A stretch of 64,000 nt of DNA, from NCBI GenBank assembly GCA_949825065.1, contig OX463865.1:21375115-21439114 (forward strand), given 5' to 3'. Positions within the stretch are counted from its first letter, which is position 1. Each line of letters begins with the position of its first letter. This document shows positions 33,295 to 45,924 of the stretch, piece by piece. The notes below the pieces were generated by a model. The model was not told the DNA's origin. It was given only the letters and a program-made list of their open reading frames with translations, and did not search any database. The position numbers were made by a program, and so were the translations under genes. This DNA comes from Odontocerum albicorne. Its lineage: Eukaryota; Arthropoda; Insecta; Trichoptera; Odontoceridae.

Positions 33295-34190
33295 AATAAA
33301 TAGTGCAACATAATTTATAACTTTTAAAGGGACTCATAGTGACCAAATTTACCCGAAACGTTGCTTCCTTTTTATATAAAACCTCCCATGAAGGTAATTT
33401 TATCTCAACTGTGTTATTTTTATACCTCGAATATATTTTTCCTTCATTTCACATTGTTAACAAATGGTCATAATATATTTAGCTAAAATCTTTTTCCAGT
33501 CCATTAATCCACAGATACATATCAATTGTATTTATTACGAGAGCAATAATATTACAGCATCCTTTCAATGGAATATCAATTTGGCAACAAAAAAATGGTT
33601 TTTCGCGTAAATTCAAGCGGTGCGCTATACAAAGGGGTGGTCGCGCTGGGATGAGACTTTTATAGGGAAACTTTTACACCCTCTGCAATGGGAGTTGTAA
33701 TTTCCATCCTTTATTCAAATGCAAATATTTTTCCGGCAGAACTCGTTATACTGGTACTAGTTCAGCGGGGAGTTATGGGCGAGGTGCTATTTTGAAAAAT
33801 TTAAATCTGTCGTATTTTGCGCTTTACTGGTTCAACAATTTTATTTATAATGTTTTGGAAAATAAAATATGTTTATAACTTCTAAATAAAACATATTATA
33901 CTTGGCGAATTTAGAATATCCTTTCTTCCTTATTTTCTTTGTTTCTCTTTATTTGCCTTATATTGCATTTTACCATTATTGTTTATATATTAATCGTTCA
34001 ATTTTAGTTTAAACCATTTTTTCAATCTTTGATTCGTTGTTTATATTGTGGAACTCCATTTTCAATAAGTTTTTTTTTAACACTAAAATGTGCGAAAATC
34101 TACACAGTAAATTCAAATTAAACTGATAGCCGCGTATAACTTATCGAAAGCATTGAAAAATATTTGTTTGCAAAATTTGTCACGGATTTA
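33295..34190. other. AT-rich non-coding stretch
   Basis: No ORF, repeat or palindrome recognised. Confidence 0.5.
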
Positions 34191-34194
34191 AACC

Positions 34195-34290
34195 ACTTAA
34201 CCAATCCAAGATAATCTGTTCGGTTGGAAGAAATTGCTGAATAATCATAAACCCGCCAAATGTACTGTGTATAACCATGCACAAAAAAGA
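34195..34290 (+). mobile_element. SINE-1/LINE-E tail fragment
   Basis: gttcggttggaagaaattgc, ataatcataaacccgccaaa, tgtactgtgtataacc. Confidence 0.65.
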
Positions 34291-35654
34291 ATACATAAAA
34301 TAAATTAAAATAGATTCAGGCAAGACTTGATTCACTTCCGGATTTTCATACGTTTTTACGTGTGGATGGATGTTCCTGCGCTTGCAAATTCTTTGATCCC
34401 TCTGATAGGTGCTACCAAATAAAATTATATAGTTTAAATACAATTTAAAACACTAATTTTTAGTTCTGTATATTTATGCCCACTGTAGGTATGACCATTT
34501 TGGGATGCTGCGCCAGTATCAACAAAACTAAATAAACGGTATCATTTATTTAACGTATCAATCAACAATTCTCGGGACTAACCAACAGATGGCGCCTCTA
34601 ATAACAAATCCATACCATTCTCAGTTTGTACCAACCTTTAGAAGTTACGTGTCAAACTTTCATGACATTCCGACATTGTGTCATTGAGTTAAAGGTAAAA
34701 GGTCGAGTCAATTTTTTTATAAGTAGGCGTATCAAAAATTGAATGTATGAAATCGACATAACGTGCTCCAGTTTGTTATATGGCGCTATTTTGATTTATA
34801 TCCATGACCCTGAACCTGACCCTATCAATATCATCCCAAGAACACTATGTCAAGTATACTCTCGGCTTGCAAATAGGCTGCAACAAAGCGCTACCAAAAA
34901 ATATTTTAGGTATACTCGATTTTAACAGTGCGAAATCACTGTGAAAAAAATTGTGACACGAACGGGGCTGGAATCCGGGACACTTGGTTCGTGAGTCAAA
35001 TAACTAAATAACTTCTTAGATGGATTTACTTTTTATTTAATCTCTCCGCTATCCGGTCTCGCATGTCTGAGGATGGCGACAGCTGTCGATGACCCTTTTA
35101 ATGGTCTCCTTTCATCTGTATCTGTCCCGGATCGATCAAAGAGCATCCGATATTGAAGGTCCCCGTCGCAATTCTGGTCAGGTCACTCCACCTGGTTGAG
35201 GGTTGAGGGTCTTGCTCGAGATCTCGTCCCTTCAACGCTTCCGACGACCACACGTTTATCCAGGCAATTCGGCTCTCTTCTGATGATGTAGCCGGAATAC
35301 TGCAGAACACGGCGCATAAACAATGAGACGAGGGCGGAGAGGCGATCCTTTAGCATATATAGATTTAATTCAAGTCATCGTTTAATTTTTTTATAAAATA
35401 ATAATTTCATCATTTTGTTGCAAAAAATAAACAATACTAGAAAAATACAACCTAATATGAATTTTGCACGATTCACAACAAACAATCTAAACCAAATGCC
35501 ATCAAAAGTTCTGCTCATTTTGTATGACCCCCTTGATTACGTATCTCCCCAGTGTAAAGAGAAAAAACCTAACCGGAGTATCACAGATGTTTTTCAGCGT
35601 ACATTTTCACATTATACAAAAAAAATATGAGAAAAAGCATTACTATTGTATTTT

Positions 35655-35825
35655 ATTACACTTCTATCGTATACGGTACAACCTGGCGGGCTTATTGTCG
35701 GGTGGCTATCTCCTCTAACCAACCAGAAATATTTAAAGAGGCCTTGAGTGTAAACCAGACTGGAAGCGAATCCGCAGTCCCGGGTTGGCAGACAAACGTC
35801 TTATTAAATAGGCCACGAAGTATTT
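35655..35825 (-). mobile_element. SINE-1 copy next to the DD41D mariner
   Basis: acggtacaacctggcgggct (tail), aaagaggccttgagtgtaaa (body), tcccgggttggcagacaaac and aaataggccacgaag (head). The mariner left end begins about 12 bp further on. Confidence 0.85.
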
Positions 35826-35836
35826 ATTCACTACTA

Positions 35837-37111
35837 CAGGGTCTTTCAATAGGGACGCTCGAAATTAAAGCAACATCTGTCAAATTTGTTGTGAATTGTT
35901 CAGTAGTGTATGGCAAATTACCTTGCAAAGTAATAGCGTTAAACAACGTGTGCAAATCATCAAATTTTATTTTCAAAATCGGTGCTCCGTTCGAGAAACG
36001 TTCCGCGCATTACGTGATTTTTATCCTCGCCAAAACCGTCCTGCCGAGTTGACTATTCGACGTTTGGTGGCCAAATTCGAGTCAAGCGGTTCGATAAATA
36101 ATCAGCCAACTCTAGTACGTCACCGAAACGCAAGGTCTGTTGTAAACATCGCTGCGGTGCGTGAGAGTGTACGGGAAAACCCGAGGCAGTCAATTTCTCG
36201 TCGTTCACAAGAACTTGACCTTTCTGCGACTTCAACTTGGCGAATTTTGCGTCAGGACTTGGGTCTGCACCCGTATAAAATCTAACTGATCCAGGGACTT
36301 ATGGTAAATGACCATAGACAACGCCGTGTGTTCGCTGATTGGACTCTGGAGCAGTTGGAAGTTGGCCCAAATTTCGCCAAAAAAATCATCTTTAGCGACG
36401 AGGATCATTTTTGGATGAATGGATGTGTGAACAAGTAAAATTGTCGGAGTTGGGACGATACCAATCCACATGAGATACACCAGCACCAAATACATCCCAA
36501 GAAAGTCACTGTTTGTTGCGGATTTTGGTCTGTCGGAATCATCGGTCCGTACTTCTTCCAAAACGAAACTGGCATTGCCATAACCGTCAACGGCGAGCGC
36601 TACAGATCGATGATAAGCAACTTCTTGTGGCCTAAACTGGATGATATGAATACCGACGACATGTGGTTCCAACAGAACGGCGCTACGTGCCACAAAGCGC
36701 ATGCCACGATGGACATTCTGCACGAGCGATTTGAGGGCATAGTTATCTCGCGCTGCGGCGACGTAAACTGGCCACCGAGATCGTGCGATTTAACCCCTTT
36801 AGACTTCTTCCTTAGGGGCTATCTTTAATCGCCGGTCTATGCGTATAAACCGCAAACAATTGATTCCCTCAAAGTCGACATAACGAACGCCATACAGCAA
36901 ATTCAGCCAGATTTATGTGACAAAGTCATCGAAAATTGGACTTCCCGAATATGTGCCACCAAGCAAAGCCGCGGCGGACATTTGAACGACGTTATATTCC
37001 ATACCTAATGCCATAAAATATTCATTCAAATAAAAAAAATTGAGTGGATATCTCACACACAACTTTTTTTATTTACATTTAAAAATCGAGCGTCCTTATT
37101 GAAAGACTCTT
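35837..37111 (+). mobile_element. Near-complete mariner-superfamily transposon, DD41D type, inactive
   Basis: The element has terminal inverted repeats: CAGGGTCTTTCAATAGGGAC at the left, and at the right the complement of AAGAGTCTTTCAATAAGGAC, each continuing to GCTCGA. A TA flanks both ends (35835-35836 and 37112-37113), the expected target duplication. Length is 1275 bp. One damaged transposase reading spans the middle. It sits about 10 bp beyond the head of a minus-strand SINE-1 copy. Confidence 0.93.
35911..37008 (+). pseudogene. DD41D mariner transposase pseudogene
   Basis: The product would be a DDE transposase that cuts and pastes the element. Seen: an N-terminal helix-turn-helix block (RCSVRETFRALRDFYPRQNR), a second HTH region, then the catalytic domain. 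Catalytic positions are the D of IIFSDEDHFW, an N in QQNGATCH where the family has D, and the D of DLTPLDFF. Forty-one residues separate the last two, giving the DD41D spacing. In-frame stops occur at about 36283 (KI*), 36436 (NK*) and 36826 (YL*). The first two are consistent with CAA to TAA change. The likely ATG at 35911 is out of frame with the rest, so there is also an early frameshift near 35930. The reading stops at TAA, 37006-37008. Both the stops and the lost catalytic aspartate make it inactive. The longest open parts are 35896-36285 and 36610-36828. Confidence 0.92.
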
Positions 37112-37559
37112 TATATACTATAAAGTATTTTTTCAAATAATGCGCCTGACAGATTTTTCTCACGATAATTCTATCGCTCTTGGAAAATGTATGCATGGGT
37201 ATATCGTAGATAGCAAGAAGCTAAATTGCATCAGCGAAACTCAAGTATGATTAGCTCGTTTTATTCCCTTTTTAAACAGCATTATAAAGGCGTTGCACAG
37301 TGATAAATCATCCCTTTTATCTCTTATTATTTTTCCCATTTCCTCCTCCGTTCCCGTCAAGACACCCTTTTTTAACGAAAATCTTATCCCTACTCTTTTC
37401 CACACATTTTTCCGGTAGCGGCAGCATCAACCTCCCTCCTGTGGAATATGCCTTGTCTTATAAATTATAATTGTGCATGCTCACACCGAGCACACAGCAT
37501 CCCGGTTATCTCATCTTGCAAGGCGAGAGATGAAGTGTGGAAAATTATAATTAAATTCT

Positions 37560-37672
37560 CTCGCCTGATTTATGACCAACGGGCAGGCGTGCCACAAGGC
37601 TCGATCTCGGATCCTCTAAATAATCTCCTCCGCGCCGCACTCCGGGCGGACGTCGCTTATCTTCTATGAATT
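37560..37672 (+). mobile_element. LINE RT motif fragment (AGVPQGS)
   Basis: Reads DQRAGVPQGSISDPLNNLL. AGVPQGS with following S-PL is the conserved RT motif just before the catalytic YADD in jockey-like LINEs. Only about 35 residues are recognisable and a stop follows. Confidence 0.55.
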
Positions 37673-38269
37673 CCGCCAAGTTTCCCTAAAGCCGATATCT
37701 TTCGTACGCCAGGGACACTATCTACCTGTCTGGTATTTGGCCAGGTTTTAAATTTATTGTAATAACATCTTAACAGAGTGCGCTGGGACTCCTAGTAAGG
37801 AAGTTTCTATAAAGCAAGTTTGCAACATTGTTTATAAAAATATTTTTTTTAAGTTTGGCCTGGATTCATAGTTATTTATTTTCGGTTGGAAATAGGATGT
37901 TGAATAGTTTTTTTTTTACATTTGTTCAAAAATTTATTACCTACTAGTTTTAACCTAATTGGCCTGCATTTATCAATTCAATCATTATTTTTTCACTGCA
38001 ATAATATACCTTCTCAAATCTATCCATTTATTGAAAACACATATATAACGAAAAGTCTTCATTCTCTCGACTTATTTACTAGCTTTTGGCGTTTCGTTAC
38101 TCCTTTTGAAACTTTTGTATAAATTATTTAGACTTTTTGTAATTTGTGATTTTAGAATCCGAAAGTCCTTGTGACTTCTCTTGAGGTTGATTAAGAACCT
38201 CTTTATTGTGCATCGCCCCTTTTCGAATATAATTTGAGTACAAATTATTGTGTAATTTAAAAATACACG

Positions 38270-38510
38270 TATAGTATATACTTCGACGTTAAATATTATA
38301 GATTGGTTCGCCATTCATATATTATACATATAATAGTTTATAAAAATACACGTTTATACTTCGACGTTAAATATTATAGATTGGTTCACCATTCATATGT
38401 TATACCTATAATAGTTTATAAAAATACACGTATATACTTCGACGTTAAATATTATAGATTGGTTCACCTCACCATTCATATGTTATACCTATATAGTTTA
38501 TAAAAAATAC
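38270..38510. repeat. 78-bp tandem array, about three copies
   Basis: ttcgacgttaaatattatag attggttc.ccattcatat starts at 38282, 38360 and 38438. The last unit has a small insertion (acctc). Confidence 0.92.
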
Positions 38511-38734
38511 CCTTAAGAATGAGAATTATAAATATAATTATTAGGATTTATATTTTTAAATAGTTTTTACTCAGATCTTTAGAAAGTTATCGATATCTGA
38601 TACATAACATAATTTTTTTTAAATGTGAGGAAAGTACAATACTTGGCAGTGTAATTTGTAACAAGCGAGTGACGATCGTTTTGAATTGATTTATTGTATT
38701 ATAATTTATTTATTTAACTTTTTTTTTATTTATA

Positions 38735-39980
38735 CAGTCAACAAGAACTTGTACAGCGAAACCCGAAAAACTATTTGGGATAAGGCATTAAAAAAATCCA
38801 TCCACTACATGATATAAACCGTGATGCTTTATTATTAATAAGTTGTCCAGTCGCCTCCACTAGTAATAATTGCCCGGCATCTCCTAGACATACTTTCTAC
38901 TCATTTTATAGCATAATCTAGGGGCAAAGACTTCCATATAAGTCGAATTTGTCAAAATAACTGCTTGACGTCCTAGATCTTTTTCCCTCGAAGCTTGAAC
39001 TTCACGAGTGCCCAAACATTTTCTATGTGATTTGCATTTGGAGACTGCGACGGCCAATCCATTACGTCAACGTCATTTTCCTGTTTCCACGCAGTACAAA
39101 GACGACTCCGGTGTTTTGGGTCAGTGTCCCCTTGCAGTAACCAATTTTTAGCCAATTTCATTTCTTATAAACCACTTTTGGGCAGATGGTAATAAAGCCC
39201 TCTGATATATTTTAACCATTTTGGGAGCGTTCAAATTATTTGTGAAGATGGGCAATGTGCCAAATCCTCGCTTTGAGAACAGCCCCAGACGTGGACTTTT
39301 ACCTGGTGTTTAACGGTCCGCTGGATGAGTTTGTTAGTGCGGGTACACCAGGTATGATAAATGGAAGAACGTGCCTAAAAGAAGCTTCGTCCGAAAAAAC
39401 TACGTCGTCCGAATCGCGGTCCAAATGAATCTTTTTTCGATTGGTTTTTCGGACAGTAGTGGTTTCTTCACAGTGCTTCGAAATTTCACTCCATGAGCTA
39501 GCAAACGTCTTCTTATAGTGTCACATGACACAATTAGACCCTTTTCTCGCAAAACCGCCTGAATGCTACGCAATGATAACGAGGATTCTTCTCAAAGATC
39601 CGTAAAATCACTCTGTCCTCCTTTTTCGTCGTTTTCTGTGAAGTGCCACGATCTGGTAGGTCATCAACGTTTTTTACGTCGGAATAACTTTTCACCCACT
39701 TACTTACAAACGTCTTCGACTTTCTCATATATTTAGCAGCTGTTCCGTACTACATTTTCGGTCCTTTCGGATGCGTACACAGAAACATGGATTCGTAACG
39801 TGATGCGTAAGCGGCACTCATGGTGAAATATGTTCTTATGTAACCGAGGTCGAACGATAAATGAGTTTTTCTATACAAAACATCTTGGAGGAAAGATCAT
39901 GCTACCTGCTCGCGCTTTAAACTACCCTCTAACGGTTTCCAGGAAAAATGTAGCCGTACACGCTCTTCTCAAACAGACTG
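38735..39980 (-). mobile_element. Tc1-like (DD34E) transposon, full length but decayed
   Basis: The termini are CAGTC...GACTG with TA on both sides (38733-38734 and 39981-39982). Subterminal blocks at both ends share the pattern TGTAC(A/G)GC. The minus strand carries a broken transposase. The element is 1246 bp long, normal for Tc1. A shorter relative lies at 20628-21331. Confidence 0.9.
38973..39830 (-). pseudogene. Tc1-like transposase pseudogene
   Basis: Read on the minus strand, it begins near 39823 with MSAAYASRYE. An HTH region follows (YMRKSKTFVSKWVKSYSDVK, 39534-39728), then VHVWGC, and then the catalytic end at 38973-39161: WLLQGDTDPKHRS, then SPNANHIENVW. Thirty-four residues lie between the D of GD and the final E, the DD34E spacing of Tc1-like elements. 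Several stops and at least two frameshifts (around 39720 and across 39170-39530) break the reading. The enzyme would have moved the element by cut and paste at TA targets. Confidence 0.88.
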
Positions 39981-40084
39981 TAACAATCTAGCTGAATCAA
40001 TTACCAAACGGCAATCTATATCTAACAGCCAGTTAAAGTTATATGATGGCAAAAAATATTATAATTATGTTTTATTTGTGCTGA

Positions 40085-40475
40085 ATATAAATTACAATAA
40101 AATAACAGGAAATATTTAATATCACCAATCAAAGTAAAAAGGAAAAGACCCTGAAGAGGAAAGGAAATTTTCTGAAACACGTTCCATCACAGACTTCAAA
40201 TTATGAGTTTTTTCCATCGCTTTTTAAAAATGCCTCTGACGGAGTGATTCAAACATTAGTTGGTATCTGATTCCAGAGTCTCACTGGGTCACTGAAGAAC
40301 GACGTTCAAAAAAAAGAAGGATAAGATGGGGAAAGCCAATAAACAATCTACTTAAGTGTAGCGCAAGTCCATGACCGAAGATTAGACATGTTTCAGTTGC
40401 GATAATAACATATTTGAATTTTGCGTCTATTTCTCACATCCATCCAATTAATGAATTTATATAATAATTAGAATA
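40085..40475 (-). mobile_element. LINE-E, 3' fragment
   Basis: It carries complementary sequence to the RT C-terminus: ctgattccagagtctcactg is shared with the 4446-5546 copy. There are internal deletions and stops, and the terminal tail block is missing. It starts about 100 bp from the Tc1-like element. Confidence 0.8.
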
Positions 40476-40539
40476 GGTACGTAATATATGGAATCAGGAG
40501 TGTGCTGTGTATTGGCGTCGAGTTGAAAAGTTTCATGTC

Positions 40540-40730
40540 AACAAAGCTTAAGATAGGTGCCCCTGACAAGGGCCGCGAGGTGATCCTCAGAATGTCCCCT
40601 CGGAGCTTCCTCGAGAGTAATCCTCAATCCTCCCCTCAGGCTGGCTGGGCTGACCCATTTAACACTGTCGGCCCGGTGACTGCGCCACTCTCTCACAACC
40701 TCGTTGTGTTCCAGGGGCCGCCCTGTGAAT
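40540..40730. other. GC-rich island, unassigned
   Basis: A moderately GC-rich stretch inside a 105-codon plus-strand frame (40502-40819). No domain was recognised and there is no splice-site support. Possibly an old repeat. Confidence 0.25.
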
Positions 40731-41434
40731 CTTTTTTAAATCTAATCAAACAAACCCTTTGCTCGAGGCTGTGTCTAGTTTCACAGCGAATCGACTACGA
40801 AGAAAATTGTTTTTCTTAATCGTTTATTTTTTTATGATGCGAGTTTTATTGTCATACGTGAGGGTGGGGGGAGGTTGGTGACAATGACGGAGACGACATA
40901 TTTGTCTGACCTTGCTTTTGATCAAATTGCCTTATATATTTTTAATTTAATGCTTTATGACATCGTTTCTTAACACGTGGATCGCGACCCCCAGGGGGGT
41001 CTATGTGAAATATCAGGGGGAAAATAACACATGTACTGAGAAAAATGAACACATTTATAAAAAATATAGTCCAAAGTTCGAGTAATTTTTATACAAAGTA
41101 TTGGTTTTTGCAGGGGGTCGTGATGTCTGAATTTTATTAGATGGGGGGTGGGGGGGGGTAAAAAGTTAGCGAGACAATTATTTCAAAGGTGTTTACTATA
41201 TTATGTTTTGTAAAATATTGTTGTGAGAATACTGAACAAGACACGGGAAATTGCCTAGTTTGTTGGATTCTAAAGAATACATTTAATATGTAATACAATA
41301 CCACATTTCATGTAATATTTTTATTATCCATGTAAAATCGTATCTAGTATAGTAAAACAAGAAATAGGAAAAAAATACATTTTTTTAAATCAGCGTAAAT
41401 CAAGTTTATATTTCCACAAAATAAAATTATAACA

Positions 41435-41815
41435 TACCACCACGTCGTTTCCCTGTCGAGTTTGGCAGAGAGAATATAGCGCCAGACTTTCCGTGATACA
41501 CATTTCGCGATACACATTTCGCTTCTTCTACATCAATGCACCTCATACAGCTCCTACGATTTCTCTGACTTTTTACATTTCATTCTTTCAAAATATACAA
41601 TCGAACCAACCTACCGCGCCTTCTTCCACTCACATTTTCACTGTATATTATTTTTATTAGTCTTTCTTCATTCATTCGTTCAGCATACCCAAACCATTTC
41701 ATCTTGTTCTTCTCACCTTACTCAACACATCAGCCTTTAGTTCGCATTCATCCCTAATCACTTTAATCCGTTTTCTCTCATACATTGTCACCCCATGTAT
41801 GTTATTAAATGCACT
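41435..41815 (-). mobile_element. LINE-A 3' end
   Basis: One of the longer minus-strand copies: accacgtcgtttccctgtcg, catcaatgcacctcatacag, ttcattcttt, catacccaaaccatttcatc, and tctcatacattgtcacccca. It serves as a reference for the insertions seen in the 60095 copy. Confidence 0.75.
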
Positions 41816-41819
41816 CTAA

Positions 41820-43240
41820 CATTTATTCTCGTTATTCATATAATCTATTTATTTACGTGAAATAATATTACTCCATTTTACCCCTATAATATTAATTTTT
41901 GGGGTAAAATTGGAGTTTAAACGATATTTAACATCATCATTTAGAAAAATGGGTTCCAAATGAAATCGCCAAACGAAATTTTAGTAACATATTAGGTATG
42001 TTTGTGACCTTAAATGGCGTTACGTTTGGTGAAAAAGAGTTCATTGCAGTGGTTTGGACTTAAATGGAGGTGTGACGGAATGCTGACTAAACAAATGTAT
42101 TATGAAAACATTTTGTAAGTTAATGGTACGTTATTTTTTATTGTTGCTAGTGTTGTACTCGAGTGTCGTTTGTTTTGTAACTAAATAAATCACTAAGTAT
42201 AGGACGGCAGAAAAAAGGATGGATGGATTAAGTGAATTTTGAAGGAAGGAAACAAGTCATTTTATTATTTTTAAAGTATAAAAAGAAAAGAGAATTAGTT
42301 AAAAAGCATAAATAGTTTTGAAGTATCTCTTTGAAGAATGCTAACAAGAGCAGTAGTTCTAATTTAGCAGTAGCGCTTTAGGAAGTGCTTCAGGGTGCTT
42401 CAGATGCCGATACTCGTTGTTGGATAATGCCTTCGTAAAACTCCGTAATGTATAGCGACGTTTCTGGTTTATGATTTTTTTAATACGTTTGTTCTTTACT
42501 GACGCCGTAAACGTGAGATATTCCAAATAAACCCGATAGCAAACGTTAAATAATACGCCTCGGGCGATCTTGAAAAAAGACGGTCCTAAATAAATCATAA
42601 AATCACATAAAAAATAGTCGAACATAAAACTGAACTCCCTGAGGCGAGGCGCCACGAGTCATTGTCTTTTCCAATTCTCTTTAACGCTTTGATTTAGAGG
42701 TCGCCGGTTATTATGTTCACTGGTTTAGAGGTCGCCGGTTATTACGTTAACTGGTTTAACGGATAAGACGTTTCATTTACTCATCTCTTCAAAAGCCACG
42801 CCATTAAGTGTCTAGAGATCACTCCAATGTGAACTTCGAAATCGTCTTTGATGCATCTGAGGCATTAGTAACCTATTTCAAATAGTGTGAACTTGGGAAT
42901 CATATCGCATACCTTCGAATCATCAGCAACATCTCTCAAATAGTGTGAACTTCAAAATCCTCTTAAATTCCCACAAGCCATCAGTAGCGCCTTTTCCAAT
43001 AGATTTTTTAAAATTTCTACTATATCCAGATTTTTCCTGTTACTCGAAAAGTATCTGCTACTAGTCTTAAGCACGACTATCAGCTAGTATTCTTCTCATA
43101 CTGCTTGCTAAGCGGTGCTGATAATACTATATATATCCACAGTGTCACTGAGTTGGTTTAATATCTCTATACAACGCGTGACTGAGTGTTTGACAATTAT
43201 ATTCATTCTATAGTATAAGCTGATATGTAGAAAAGAGCGT
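41820..43240. other. Non-coding stretch leading into the 84-bp satellite
   Basis: Apart from the 36-bp duplication, it holds two near copies of caaatagtgtgaactt (42885 and 42937). The 98-codon minus-strand frame at 42359-42655 has no recognised domain. Confidence 0.45.
42690..42765. repeat. 36-bp tandem duplication
   Basis: tttagaggtcgccggttatt followed by a(t/c)gtt.actgg is present twice in succession. Confidence 0.85.
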
Positions 43241-43241
43241 T

Positions 43242-44168
43242 ATTCCTTGCACGGCTATATTTATCGGGGACATACTATATAAGCGTGTAGTATCGCTAAC
43301 TACTAAAACAACCTTTAGTAGGAATATTCCTTGCACGGCTATATTTATCGGGGACATACTATATAAGCGTGTAGTATCGCTAACTACTAAAACAACCTTT
43401 AGTAGGAATATTCCTTGCACGGCTATATTTATCGGGGACATACTATATAAGCGTGTAGTATCGCTAACTACTAAAACAACCTTTAGTAGGAATATTCCTT
43501 GCACGGCTATATTTATCGGGGACATACTATATAAGCGTGTAGTATCGCTAACTACTAAAACAACCTTTAGTAGGAATATTCCTTGCACGGCTATATTTAT
43601 CGGGGACATACTATATAAGCGTGTAGTATCGCTAACTACTAAAACAACCTTTAGTAGGAATATTCCTTGCACGGCTATATTTATCGGGGACATACTATAT
43701 AAGCGTGTAGTATCGCTAACTACTAAAACAACCTTTAGTAGGAATATTCCTTGCACGGCTATATTTATCGGGGACATACTATATAAGCGTGTAGTATCGC
43801 TAACTACTAAAACAACCTTTAGTAGGAATATTCCTTGCACGGCTATATTTATCGGGGACATACTATATAAGCGTGTAGTATCGCTAACTACTAAAACAAC
43901 CTTTAGTAGGAATATTCCTTGCACGGCTATATTTATCGGGGACATACTATATAAGCGTGTAGTATCGCTAACTACTAAAACAACCTTTAGTAGGAATATT
44001 CCTTGCACGGCTATATTTATCGGGGACATACTATATAAGCGTGCAGTATCGCTAACTACTAAAACAACCTTTAGTAGGAATATTCCTTGCACGGCTATAT
44101 TTATCGGGGACATACTATATAAGCGTGTAGTATCGCTAACTACTAAAACAACCTTTAGTAGGAATATC
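43242..44168. repeat. 84-bp satellite, eleven near-identical copies
   Basis: The unit attccttgcacggctatatt ... acaacctttagtaggaat repeats exactly every 84 bp from 43242. I see a single difference, a T to C at about 44044. Because 84 is divisible by three, the minus strand stays open for 325 codons (43208-44185), giving a 28-residue periodic peptide. That reading is best taken as a by-product. The unit contains a small hairpin, ctactaaa/tttagtag. Confidence 0.96.
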
Positions 44169-44439
44169 GCAATGGATTGTTGCATTTTTTCGAGGCTTCT
44201 TTAATACACATTTTCCCTATTTTGGTTATACGAGTACTTTCTGGCAATATGCCCGAACTATATCAAGTTTGTTTATCCCGTATTTTGTCGAAAGTTTTTC
44301 GGTAATCTCAAATTTTTGGATAATATTATATTATCGCTGTAGCGCTTTGCGCCCTATGGAATCCGCCTACATCACCTACATCATGTTTCGTTTCCCTCTT
44401 CTCATCCTTAATGCTTCGATTCCTTACAAGTGTTATAGA

Positions 44440-44880
44440 GAATACTAGATATTTCTTTAGACGAATTTTGGTTCTTCTGAGTAAATACCGAGAGACGTAG
44501 AATAAATGCATTTCAAATGCGGTACTGGAGAGGGATATTACGAATTCCATGGACAGCAAGACGAACCAACGCCTTCCTTCTGGAGCAACTGAGAATCACC
44601 GACAGACTGTCGACAATATGCCTTCAGCGAGTCCCCCGATTCTTTGAGCGCATTGTTCGTGGCCAAGGAGACAGTTTGGAGAGGTTTGCGGTTACTAGAA
44701 ACGTGAAAGGACGACGCACAAGAGGAAGAATCCCAATGCGTTGGACTGACCAAGTGAAAGATGTAACTTAACTACCCTTAATAACTGCCCTTTGAGCCGC
44801 GGAGTGCAGGGATGGGTGGAGAGGAGTCGTCAGAGGCTATCGTGGGAGTTTCGATGCCCAGTCGTGAGGTACACGACAGG
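44440..44880 (+). mobile_element. LINE-B 3' end (TARRTNA-type tail)
   Basis: A nearly intact 84-codon reading: RYWRGILRIPWTARRTNAFL, LEQLRITDRLSTICLQRVPR, then GRRTRGRIPMRWTDQVKDVT. This is the C-terminal block common in RTE-like LINEs of arthropods. Further 3' copy-shared sequence runs to cgtgaggtacacgacaggaa. Confidence 0.8.
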
Positions 44881-45924
44881 AAGATGAGTAAAGACCTGTT
44901 AATCCATGCCTTCGTCAGATTTGTTACAGCTGATTTTGAATTCCAACTCGTCTTTGGATCTCAGCTTCACATCCTCCATTCTTTGGAAGTATAGTTTTTT
45001 TAATTGTTCATCATAAAACAAACTTGAAAAAGTGTATATGTTTTCCTAACATTTAACTTAATTTAGTCGCCCTTCCTCCCCTCCACATGTCTCGACCCGC
45101 GTATTAACTCGCTAATCTGTAACCTTCATTCTCATTCTCACTTAATGCTCGAGATGTATTCTTATAATCCTCTCATCCCGTACTGTCGCGTGGCCTTTGT
45201 TGCCGCCTTTGAGTGTCGCCTTCCGAATCGGCATAATCGCTTCCGTTGTCATTTTTCAGCCAGACCCGAACATCTAAGTTTTTAATCCGCGTATTTTAAC
45301 ATAAGCAGAAAGGTGAATCGAATAGTTTCTGTTTAGGAATGTATCGCTTAACAAAGGTGACTTGTAGCGTTGTTGGTTAGTAGTACGAATTTACGGTACC
45401 AATGATATTAAAAAAAACTTAAAGGTTCCAATATGGTTAAAAGTTCATCAAGAAGGCTATTTATTTATTTATAAATAGTACAATCTACTTTATAGCAATA
45501 GTTATTTTAAAAACATTGGTTACCAATACAATACAGGTCTGCCCAAAGGCGGACTACCAGCACTGCACCAAACTGGGCGTCACTTTTGACATCATTGTGA
45601 AAGGGAAATGCAGATGCACACAGGCAAAAATCAAAACATGCATACCACAAATTCAAAGCCAAAATCGTCTCCAGAACACTCAATGTCTTAAGACGCCAAT
45701 ACATAGCTTTTATAACGGATACAGAAGATCAATCAATGAATAACAAAATTTTATAAGGTTATTGTAACCTTTTGGCTTGAACGACGACGCAAAGTGAGTT
45801 TTGCACTTATTTCAGTATTTTTTTATCCCGAAGGTTTGATTGAGGAGGCCGAAAACAACATTTTCTTCGGGCCACGCATTTCAACATGTCTGCACCATAC
45901 TGAATATATTAAGTAATACAAGTA

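Noticed and set aside
35098..35310. Minus-strand 70-codon ORF as a host exon
   Set aside because: GC-richer and possibly an old LINE piece, but no motif I can defend, so not called either way.
42359..42655. Minus-strand 98-codon ORF as a gene
   Set aside because: No motif and no supporting context; length is within what AT-rich DNA gives by chance on some frames.
43208..44185. 325-codon minus-strand ORF as a repeat protein gene
   Set aside because: It is an exact translation of an 84-bp satellite. Openness follows from the period being divisible by three; there is no start context, domain or unique sequence.
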